DNA of 13,126 nucleotides from Synergistaceae bacterium. Its GTDB lineage: Bacteria; Synergistota; Synergistia; Synergistales; Synergistaceae. This document shows, piece after piece, positions 6,960 to 13,126 of this stretch; the first letter of the stretch is position 1; each line of letters begins with the position of its first letter. Under the pieces are notes generated by a model. It made no database searches. It was not told the origin of the DNA and worked only from the letters and a program-made list of their open reading frames with translations. The DNA is taken from NCBI GenBank assembly GCA_031283975.1, contig JAITAT010000032.1, positions 1 to 13,126 on the forward strand, read 5' to 3'. Made by a program: the position numbers and the translations under genes.

Positions 6960-9900
6960 CTCTGGTCTCCTTTTCCTCTCTGTTTCGGAATATCGAGCCG
7001 AAGAGTTTCTTCACTCGTTCCCTGTTCGTTTGCAGCACCACGTAGAGGCCCGGGATGAGAAATATTCCGAATATCGTCGCCATGCCCATGCCGAAGAACA
7101 TCGTGGACCCCACATGAAGCCTGCTCCCCGCTCCGGCGCCCTTGGCCGCGAGCATCGGCGAAACGCCTATTACGCATGTGAGGGCGGTCATCATCACCGA
7201 ACGAAAACGTTCCCTGCCCGCTTCCGCCGCGGCGTCGAGTATGGAGTGCCCGTGAATTTCATGCTGTTCCTGCGCGAATTCTATGATCAGAATGGCGTTT
7301 TTGGCCGCGAGACCGACCAGCAGCAATATACCGAGTTGAGCGTAGATGCTGAGCGTCAGGTTCATTACGCTGATCCCGACGAGGGCTCCGAACAGCGCGA
7401 CCGGAAGCGACAAAATGACTCCCATGGGAACGGTCCAGCTCTCGTACTGAGCCACGAGGAACAGGTATCCGAAGGCGAGCGCTATGACGATTATCATCAC
7501 GGTCTGGCCCGTGGACTGCTGTTCCTGATAAGTCATTCCCGACCATTCTATCACGTAGCCCTCGGGCAGTTCCGCGGCCATTTGAGTCAGCTTCTCCATT
7601 CCCTGACCGGTCGAATATCCCGCGTTCATGCCCACGGTGATCGACGCGGTGGGATAAAGGTTGTAGCGCGCTACGGACCTGGGTTCCAGCGTATGTCTCA
7701 GCGTCGCGAACGATTGAAGCGGAACCCGCGCTCCGGACGCGCCCTTTATGTAGATGTTGTCCATGCTTTCCATTTTGTCGCGGAACATCCAGTCGCTCTG
7801 CAGAATGACCTTGTTGACCTGCGAGCCTATGTTTATATCGTTTATATACGCCGTCCCGAAATATGTCTGAAGCGTCGAGAAGATACTTGAAACCGGAATT
7901 CCCATCATCTCGGCCTTCTCCCGGTCTATGTCCAGGAACAGGTGCGGGGTGCTCGCCGTATAGCCGCTGAAAGCGAATCTGAACTCCGGCGTCTGGAATA
8001 TCTTCCCTATGAACTGGTTCATCACCTGGGCCAGCTTCACCGGATCGTTGTCGAGTCTCGACTGAAGTTTTACGTCCAGCCCGCCCCCCATGCCAAGCCC
8101 CGATATGGCCGGGGGAACCACCACGTTTATCTGCGCCTCCGGTATTCCGGCGGCGATGGCGCGAACTTTATCGGCGATGACGTTCTGGTTTCTGCCGGGA
8201 TCCTCGCGGAGGCTCCACGTATCAAGCGCCAGGACGGTCGTTCCCACGTTTTCACCGGAGTCGCCCGCCAGGCTGAAACCCTCGATCGACATTACTACTT
8301 TAGTGCCTGGTATGGTTATAGCCTGCGGTATCAGCTTGTTCATCACGGCTCTCGTGCGTACTTGCGACGCTCCCTCGGGGAGCTGAATCATCGCGAAGAT
8401 GCCTCCCTGGTCCTCCTCGGGGATGAATTCGGTGGGCGTCCTGCGGTAGATGAAATACGACGCCGCCGTCACAGCGGCGAACAGTATTATCGTGACGACG
8501 GCCTTGCGGGCGATCCACATGGCTCCGGCGACGTAACCCCGCGTCGAGAAGGCCATAAATTTGTTGAACCACGCGAGGGGTCCGCGTTTTTTTGGTTTCA
8601 CGCCGGTCAGCATGTGGGCGCACATCGCGGGCGAAAGCGTCAGCGCGACGATGAGCGAGAATACCACGGAAAATGAAATCGTAACAGCGAACTGACGGTA
8701 TATGACGCCGGTTATGCTGCGCATGAATGTCACGGGCACGAATATCGCCAAAAAGACGAGAGTCGTCGCCGTCATAGGCCCAGTCACGTCTCGCATGGCC
8801 TGTAACGTGGCGTCGCGGGCGTTCGAGCCGTCACGTTCCATGACGAATATCACGCGCTCGACCACGATGATCGCGTCGTCAACGACCGTTCCTATGACCA
8901 GGACGAGTCCGAACAGCGTGAGTATGTTGATGCTGAATCCCAACACCGAAAGCCCTATGAAAGTGGCTATCAGCGAAACCGGTATGGCCGCTACGGGCAC
9001 CAGGGTGACGCGCCAGTCCTGAAGAAAGAGGTAGCAGACGAAAACAACGAGAGTGAAAGTGAGCGCCAGAGTCATTATTATCTCGGCGATCGTCTCGCGG
9101 ACGTAATCGGTGGTATCGTATCCTATGACGAATTCGACGTCGTCGGGAAGGCTTGGCGTCAATTCCGCCAGAGCGGCCCTGACTCCGCTCATAACGTCGA
9201 GCGCGTTCGCGTCGGCCGCCTGCGAGAGAAGCATCATAGCGACCGGCGAGCCGTTCAGCATGGCGCTCATATTGTAACTTTCGGCGCCAAGCTCAATCCG
9301 GGCGACGTCCTTGAGTTTCACGACGCCGCCGTTTTCGGTCGTCCTGATGACCACTTCCTCGAAATCCCGGACATTGGTAAGGCGTCCTCTCGTCGCGAGA
9401 GGATACACCATCTGGTTGTTCGACGGCGTGCTTCCTAGCCCGGCGCCGATAGAGCCTAAAGACGCCTGCCGGTTCTGGTTGGCTATGGCGGAGGCTACGT
9501 CGGACGTGCCCAGCCCCAGGGAAGCGAGCCTGTCGGGGTCGAGCCATACCCTGATGCTGTAGCGCGCGCCGAACACCTGGACGTCGCCTATGCCGGGCAC
9601 GCGCTTCAAGAAGTTGGTGACGTTGTTGTACGCGTAGTCCAGAAGAAAGAGCGGATCCCTCGTTCCCTTGGGCGACGAGAGCGCGAGGAATCCGAGCGTG
9701 TCCGAGAAACTCTTGATAACGGTGAGCCCTCTCTGGGTGACTTCCGTCGGGAGCAGCGGAGTGACCTGCTGCAGTTTGTTTTGAACGTTCACCAGCGTCA
9801 TGTCCGGGTCTGAACCGGTTCTGAACGTCACGGTCAGGCTGTACGTTCCGGAGTTGCTGGAGGTCGAATCCATATATATCATATCGTCGACGCCGTTCAT

Positions 9901-10107
9901 GGCTTCTTCCAGCGGGGCGGCCACGGTGTTAGCGATCGTCGCCGCGTCGGCGCCGGGATAGGACGCGAAAACGCGCACCGTCGGCGGGGCCACGTCGGGA
10001 TATTGTTTGACCGGCAGGTTGAGACCGGCTATGACGCCCGCCAGAATCAGCACGCAGGCTATGACCATGGCGAAGCGAGGTCTGTTTATGAAGAAATTTG
10101 AAAACAT
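6946..10107 (-). CDS. RND multidrug efflux pump, inner-membrane subunit (AcrB/MexB type, HAE-1)
   Basis: A 1053-residue proton-driven transporter of usual AcrB length. It starts with the classic 'FFINRPRFAMVIA' and TM1 (about 10-29), followed by the first periplasmic porter/docking loop (30-335, with 'YPDVAPPTVRV', 'YPGADA', 'NVQNKLQQV'), TM2-TM6, a second periplasmic loop, and TM8-TM12. Proton-relay residues are present: Asp410-Asp411 in TM4 ('GTVVDDAIIVVE', equal to AcrB Asp407/408) and Lys936 in TM10 ('GLAAKNAILIIEFA', equal to AcrB Lys940). This indicates a functional hydrophobic/amphiphilic drug pump rather than a heavy-metal RND. It starts 3 bp after the adaptor gene and overlaps the channel gene by 14 bp. 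The ribosome binding site (GAAGGGA) is somewhat distant, so coupling is likely. Substrate range cannot be read from sequence. Confidence 0.97.
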   Translation of the reverse strand: MFSNFFINRPRFAMVIACVLILAGVIAGLNLPVKQYPDVAPPTVRVFASYPGADAATIANTVAAPLEEAMNGVDDMIYMDSTSSNSGTYSLTVTFRTGSDPDMTLVNVQNKLQQVTPLLPTEVTQRGLTVIKSFSDTLGFLALSSPKGTRDPLFLLDYAYNNVTNFLKRVPGIGDVQVFGARYSIRVWLDPDRLASLGLGTSDVASAIANQNRQASLGSIGAGLGSTPSNNQMVYPLATRGRLTNVRDFEEVVIRTTENGGVVKLKDVARIELGAESYNMSAMLNGSPVAMMLLSQAADANALDVMSGVRAALAELTPSLPDDVEFVIGYDTTDYVRETIAEIIMTLALTFTLVVFVCYLFLQDWRVTLVPVAAIPVSLIATFIGLSVLGFSINILTLFGLVLVIGTVVDDAIIVVERVIFVMERDGSNARDATLQAMRDVTGPMTATTLVFLAIFVPVTFMRSITGVIYRQFAVTISFSVVFSLIVALTLSPAMCAHMLTGVKPKKRGPLAWFNKFMAFSTRGYVAGAMWIARKAVVTIILFAAVTAASYFIYRRTPTEFIPEEDQGGIFAMIQLPEGASQVRTRAVMNKLIPQAITIPGTKVVMSIEGFSLAGDSGENVGTTVLALDTWSLREDPGRNQNVIADKVRAIAAGIPEAQINVVVPPAISGLGMGGGLDVKLQSRLDNDPVKLAQVMNQFIGKIFQTPEFRFAFSGYTASTPHLFLDIDREKAEMMGIPVSSIFSTLQTYFGTAYINDINIGSQVNKVILQSDWMFRDKMESMDNIYIKGASGARVPLQSFATLRHTLEPRSVARYNLYPTASITVGMNAGYSTGQGMEKLTQMAAELPEGYVIEWSGMTYQEQQSTGQTVMIIVIALAFGYLFLVAQYESWTVPMGVILSLPVALFGALVGISVMNLTLSIYAQLGILLLVGLAAKNAILIIEFAQEQHEIHGHSILDAAAEAGRERFRSVMMTALTCVIGVSPMLAAKGAGAGSRLHVGSTMFFGMGMATIFGIFLIPGLYVVLQTNRERVKKLFGSIFRNREEKETRDEID

Positions 10108-10110
10108 CTT

Positions 10111-11409
10111 TTAATTTTTCCCTTCCCCGGGTTCACCGGAGATGACCGCGGGAAGATCGTAGCCCGACGTTCTCGCCAGATCGGCGGGACTCGCTGACGA
10201 CGCGCCGGACGACGGATAGCTTGGCCTGACCGGCGACCCCGGGCGCACGTTATGGAGACCGCTCAAAACGACATGTTCCCCCGCTTCGAGCCCGGATATC
10301 ACTTCCCTCGCCGCGCCTATCTCCGCTCCCAGCTCGACGTCCCTTCTGTCGGCGATATCCCCGCCGCCTATCACGTATACGAAATCCCCCCGCGCGTCTG
10401 ACATCAGAGCTTCCTGGGGCAGGATGGGGGAGACGTGGCTTTTGACCGGTTTTGCCGATACCCTCACCATGGAGCCGGGGATGAGCGCGCCGTTCTTGTT
10501 TTCAAAACGCCGGCGCAGCGTGATGGTTCCTGTCATGGTATCTATCGCGTTGTCCTCGAAATCGCGTTCCCCGCCCGATACATACGAGGTTCCGTCCGAC
10601 AGGGACAGCGATATGTTGTACACCGGGTCTTTGGACGAAAACGCTTCTATCTGATCCATGTAGTCCCTGTCGGGTATGGCATAAGATACCCGTATGGGGT
10701 CCGTCTGTATTATGGTCGCGAGCGTGCCGCCGGGAGTCACGTAGTTTCCCTTTGTCGTCTCCGCGCGGCCTATCTTGCCGGTTATCGGCGCTTTTATCTT
10801 TGTATAGTCCAGGTCTATCAGCGCGAGTTTGAGCGCGGCTTTCGCCTGCTCGACCGCCGCTCTGTTCTGGAGGACCTCGCTCGCCGCGATGTCGAGGTCG
10901 CTGGCGGAGACGCTGCGTTTGTCCGCCGCCTTGAGACGGTCGTTGTACTTTACCGCCTTCCCCAGATTGGCCTCCGCCTTGGCGAGATCGGCCTTGCGAA
11001 GCGTCACCGTGGCCTGGTGCTGCGCGCTGTCGAGCGTAAAGAGCAGGTCTCCTTCTTTCACGATGGAGCCTTCTTTGAAATGCGCGCTCTCAATTTGGCC
11101 GGAAATGCGCGGTTTCAGGAAAACGGTCTGAATAGGTTCTACCTTTCCGATGTACTCGCGCCCTATGGCGAGATCCGCATTTATCACCACGTGCCCGACG
11201 ACGGGAGGAGCGGGAGGAGCCGGGGGAGCGGCGGCGTTATTCTCCGTGGCCGCCGACGCTTGATTGATTTCGATATCGAATCCGTTGAAATACTGCTTCG
11301 CGAAAAACGCGACGACAAGCATGAGGATAATGGCGGCTATCGATTTAAGCAAGTTTGAACCGGTTCCTCCCTTATGAACTGATTTTATCCAATTTACCGA
11401 TTTAATCAT
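10111..11409 (-). CDS. RND efflux periplasmic adaptor (AcrA/MexA family membrane fusion protein)
   Basis: A 432-residue adaptor that links the inner-membrane pump to the outer-membrane channel. An N-terminal TM helix (about 20-38) anchors it; there is no lipobox cysteine, unlike AcrA or MexA. A proline/alanine-rich linker follows (61-69, 'APPAPPAPP'). Then come the first lipoyl half ('LKPRISGQIESAHFKEGSIVKEGDLLFTLD', about 99-127, the typical MFP signature), an alpha-helical hairpin (130-200, Ala/Lys-rich), the second lipoyl half ('YTKIKAPITGKIGRAETTKGNYV', 202-224), the beta-barrel ('IRVSYAIPDRDY') and the membrane-proximal domain ('LPQEALM...VYVI'). A low-complexity Ser/Pro tail (about 395-432) closes it. 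It lies 23 bp downstream of the repressor gene and 3 bp upstream of the pump gene. A GGGACGG stretch about 12 bases upstream is the only ribosome binding site candidate, which is distant. Confidence 0.95.
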   Translation of the reverse strand: MIKSVNWIKSVHKGGTGSNLLKSIAAIILMLVVAFFAKQYFNGFDIEINQASAATENNAAAPPAPPAPPVVGHVVINADLAIGREYIGKVEPIQTVFLKPRISGQIESAHFKEGSIVKEGDLLFTLDSAQHQATVTLRKADLAKAEANLGKAVKYNDRLKAADKRSVSASDLDIAASEVLQNRAAVEQAKAALKLALIDLDYTKIKAPITGKIGRAETTKGNYVTPGGTLATIIQTDPIRVSYAIPDRDYMDQIEAFSSKDPVYNISLSLSDGTSYVSGGERDFEDNAIDTMTGTITLRRRFENKNGALIPGSMVRVSAKPVKSHVSPILPQEALMSDARGDFVYVIGGGDIADRRDVELGAEIGAAREVISGLEAGEHVVLSGLHNVRPGSPVRPSYPSSGASSASPADLARTSGYDLPAVISGEPGEGKN

Positions 11410-11432
11410 TATATTTAAGCACCGTCCCTATT

Positions 11433-12065
11433 TTAATTTATATTGCCGACAGATTCCCGCGATTTTAACTCGTTTTTCAGCGCGTCAAAGATGAAATCCG
11501 AGTATTTAGTGAAATCCGTTTCGTAAATTTCGTGTATCTGCAGAAAAAAGAGCCCGTGGAATATCGCCGACAAAAGATTCGCTATCTCGCCCGCCCGGAA
11601 ATCCATCTTTATTTCATGCCGCCGCTGTGATTTAACGATCACTTTCTCAAGCATGTCCCGCTCGTTTTTTATCTTGCCTCGGACGCCCAATACCAATCTT
11701 TCAAACACTTCCGCTGGCCATTCGTGCCCCCGGTGAACCAGTTTATTTACCTTCTGGATCTGTTCGTTTTTTACGCCTGACAGCATTTTTTTCTGAAAGA
11801 AAAATCTCAGGCCGTCGAAATTTTCCGGAACCATATCAGTGTTATTGGCGTCCATTCCGGCTTTTTCGCAGATATCCTCCACCAGATTGATCAACAGGTC
11901 TTTTTTGTTTTTGAAGTGCCAATACAGCGCTCCTTTTGAAAGGCCAACCCTCGCCGCGATGTCGTTCATTGAAACGTCCGGGAAAGGTTTCTCGCTCATT
12001 TCGTCCAATGCCGATTCGAGGAGTTTTTTTCTGGTTTCGAGCGCGCTCTCTTTTGTTTTTCTCAC
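11433..12065 (-). CDS. TetR/AcrR-family transcriptional repressor of the efflux operon
   Basis: A 210-residue regulator with an N-terminal TetR helix-turn-helix (about residues 9-57). The recognition segment is 'GLSKGALYWHFKNKKDLL' (41-58), and the opening 'RKTKESALETRKKLLESAL' is very like AcrR ('RKTKQEALETR'). The C-terminal two-thirds is helical and divergent, as expected for the ligand-binding and dimer domain. The start is GTG at 12065, with GGGGTG about five bases upstream. It is the first gene of the efflux operon, which is unusual compared with the E. coli acrR arrangement, where the repressor is divergent. Its own promoter carries a 22-bp palindrome in the spacer, so it very likely represses itself and the whole operon and is released when a pump substrate binds. 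Ligand unknown. Confidence 0.93.
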   Translation of the reverse strand: MRKTKESALETRKKLLESALDEMSEKPFPDVSMNDIAARVGLSKGALYWHFKNKKDLLINLVEDICEKAGMDANNTDMVPENFDGLRFFFQKKMLSGVKNEQIQKVNKLVHRGHEWPAEVFERLVLGVRGKIKNERDMLEKVIVKSQRRHEIKMDFRAGEIANLLSAIFHGLFFLQIHEIYETDFTKYSDFIFDALKNELKSRESVGNIN

Positions 12066-12082
12066 AATTCACCCCGCCTACT

Positions 12083-12095
12083 TCCCAAATTGGGA
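12083..12095. repeat. Short inverted repeat TCCCAA-A-TTGGGA in the repressor leader
   Basis: Six-base arms TCCCAA (12083-12088) and TTGGGA (12090-12095) around a single A. It lies between the predicted transcription start of the efflux operon (about 12107) and the GTG start of the repressor gene, so it is in the 5' leader. It may be a second protein site. The loop is too small for a stable RNA hairpin, and chance is possible. Confidence 0.35.
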
Positions 12096-12114
12096 TAATT
12101 ATCACTCGCGAGAC

Positions 12115-12144
12115 ATTATACATACCACCTGGTATGTATGTCAA
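12115..12144 (-). promoter_or_regulatory. Consensus sigma-70 type promoter of the efflux operon
   Basis: On the minus strand, TTGACA (12144..12139) and TATAAT (12120..12115) are both perfect consensus hexamers with 18 bp between them. The predicted start is near 12107, about 40 bases before the GTG of the repressor gene. Such a strong promoter would need tight repression, matching the palindrome lying in its spacer. Confidence 0.88.
12118..12139. promoter_or_regulatory. 22-bp palindromic operator, probable TetR/AcrR-family binding site
   Basis: Ten-base arms ATACATACCA (12118-12127) and TGGTATGTAT (12130-12139) are exact reverse complements around CC. The site fills the spacer of the efflux promoter and overlaps the first three bases of the -10 and the last base of the -35, so a bound dimer would block RNA polymerase. 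The half-site TACATAC resembles the E. coli AcrR operator as I recall it (TACATAC...GTATGTA). The inference that the adjacent TetR-family protein binds here is strong from position and symmetry. Confidence 0.85.
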
Positions 12145-12267
12145 ATGCCATTGCTCGCCGCTCGTCCCGCGCTCTTTAAAAATACGTTAATATGCGATAA
12201 AATAGAGAATAATGAATATATATACGCTTTTTTGAAAATATTTATGTGTATTTGCTGTTTATCGGGT

Positions 12268-12296
12268 TTGAGAATCTGGTCAAATTTAGTTAGACT
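12268..12296 (+). promoter_or_regulatory. Probable groESL promoter
   Basis: TTGAGA (12268-12273, five of six to consensus) is followed after exactly 17 bp by TAGACT (12291-12296, four of six). The predicted start is near 12303, just before the CIRCE element, which is the usual arrangement for HrcA-controlled groE operons with a housekeeping-sigma promoter. Confidence 0.65.
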
Positions 12297-12308
12297 TTCT
12301 GGTAAGGT

Positions 12309-12335
12309 TTAGCACTCGTTAGAGTTGAGTGCTAA
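12309..12335 (+). promoter_or_regulatory. CIRCE element, HrcA operator for groESL
   Basis: TTAGCACTC (12309-12317), nine bases, GAGTGCTAA (12327-12335): an exact match to the canonical CIRCE inverted repeat. The HrcA repressor binds it and is inactivated under heat stress, which derepresses groESL. It lies 41 bases upstream of the groES ATG, within or next to the transcription start. hrcA itself is not in the window. Confidence 0.97.
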
Positions 12336-12376
12336 CACAAAATCAGCGGTAAAACTTTAAGGAGGTTGCAGAAACA

Positions 12377-12667
12377 ATGAAACTTAGGCCACTGGGTGAT
12401 CGTATAGTAGTAAAAGCTGCTCCCCACGAGGAAATGACGAAGGGCGGTCTCGTTCTTCCCGACACGGTGAAGGAGAAGCCGATAGAGGGTATAGTGGAAG
12501 CGGTCGGAGCGGGTAAATTGAACGACGACGGCAAGAGGGTACCGATGGATCTCAAACCGGGCGACAAGGTGATTTACAGCAAATATTCCGGAACCGAAGT
12601 CAAACTTGATGGCGAGGAGTTTCTTGTCATTTCGGAGCGCGATGTCCTTGCGGTAATAGAGAAGTAA
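12377..12667 (+). CDS. groES: Co-chaperonin GroES (Cpn10)
   Basis: A 96-residue co-chaperonin of normal family length. The seven-membered ring caps GroEL and closes the folding chamber. Seen: 'MKLRPLGDRIVVK' at the N-terminus; the mobile loop region 'EEMTKGGLVLPD' (about residues 18-29, with the GroEL-contacting hydrophobic 'GLVLP'); 'KPIEGIVEAVGAGK'; 'LKPGDKVIYSKYSGTEVKLDGEEFLVISERDVLAVIE' to the end. A strong AAGGAGGT ribosome binding site at 12359-12366 precedes the ATG. It is the first gene of the CIRCE-controlled operon, 43 bp upstream of groEL. Confidence 0.98.
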   Translation: MKLRPLGDRIVVKAAPHEEMTKGGLVLPDTVKEKPIEGIVEAVGAGKLNDDGKRVPMDLKPGDKVIYSKYSGTEVKLDGEEFLVISERDVLAVIEK

Positions 12668-12695
12668 ATTTTTCGCACTATATTTATTTTTTTAA

Positions 12696-13126
<431 letters not shown>

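Larger units (their letters stand above)
12066..12376. other. Divergent intergenic region between the efflux operon and groESL
   Basis: A 311-bp gene-free stretch holding two promoter/operator units facing away from each other: the TetR-family promoter and palindrome on the left (12115-12144) and the groESL promoter with CIRCE on the right (12268-12335). Between them (about 12176-12267) the DNA is clearly more AT-rich than the genes. I see no small gene or further convincing motif in that middle part. Confidence 0.8.

Noticed and set aside
6721..7890. 389-codon open frame on the plus strand across the channel/pump gene junction
   Set aside because: Antisense to two clearly conserved genes; its product is rich in Arg/His/Gly with no recognisable domain, typical of a shadow frame in GC-rich DNA.
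7942..8676. 244-codon open frame on the plus strand opposite the pump gene
   Set aside because: Antisense shadow of the RND pump, Arg/His-rich, no domain seen.
10435..11358. 307-codon open frame on the plus strand opposite the adaptor gene
   Set aside because: Exactly antisense to a well-conserved adaptor, with Arg/Tyr-rich nonsense composition and no ribosome binding site of note.
12104..12111. CTCGCGAG palindrome near the predicted efflux transcription start
   Set aside because: Only eight bases, self-complementary by simple GC pattern; too short to call a site beside the clear 22-bp operator.
12176..12267. AT-rich stretch considered as a small RNA, extra promoter or mobile-element scar
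   Set aside because: No convincing paired -35/-10, hairpin with T tract, terminal repeats or target duplication was found; AT-richness alone fits a divergent promoter region.
12343..12567. 74-codon minus-strand frame across groES
   Set aside because: Antisense to groES and its ribosome binding site; no support as a gene.

Overview
This 13.1-kb window looks like the chromosome of a diderm (Gram-negative-type) bacterium of moderately high GC. It carries a complete tripartite RND drug exporter with an outer-membrane channel, and a groESL operon under a CIRCE operator, which implies HrcA control. Protein style (GroEL N-terminus, dCache hybrid kinase with two receiver domains, small FMN-binding membrane protein) reminds me of anaerobic lineages such as Synergistota. 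That is an impression only, with no database search behind it.

Layout. (1) Bases 1-2967, minus strand: a large hybrid sensor histidine kinase whose 3' end is cut off by the window. (2) Bases 2972-3442, minus: a small membrane-anchored FMN-binding protein with a flavinylation-type SGAT motif, 4 bp upstream of the kinase and evidently in the same operon. (3) Bases 3443-3607: upstream DNA of that operon, with two TATAAT boxes and a pair of direct repeats, followed by a 20-bp perfect hairpin terminator. (4) Bases 3608-12065, minus: six tightly packed genes in transcription order: AcrR/TetR-type repressor, RND periplasmic adaptor, RND inner-membrane pump, TolC/OprM-type channel, KsgA/RsmA 16S rRNA dimethyltransferase, metallo-beta-lactamase-fold hydrolase. 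Junctions are +23, +3, -14, 0 and -8 bp. (5) Bases 12066-12376: divergent regulatory region. (6) Bases 12377-13126, plus: groES and the start of groEL, cut off by the window end.

The six-gene block appears to be one self-contained transcription unit. On its upstream side is a perfect-consensus sigma-70 type promoter (TTGACA, 18 bp, TATAAT), whose spacer is filled by a 22-bp palindrome resembling the AcrR operator. On its downstream side is the hairpin at 3571-3614. The simplest model is that the TetR-family protein represses its own promoter, so an inducing compound would raise the exporter. It would also raise a ribosomal RNA methyltransferase and an MBL hydrolase, which is an unusual cargo for an efflux operon.

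No tRNA, rRNA, CRISPR array, insertion sequence or phage gene was seen. I did not find a clearly unprecedented system. The points most worth checking are the composition and control of the efflux/ksgA/MBL operon and the pairing of a flavin-binding extracytoplasmic protein with a hybrid sensor kinase.
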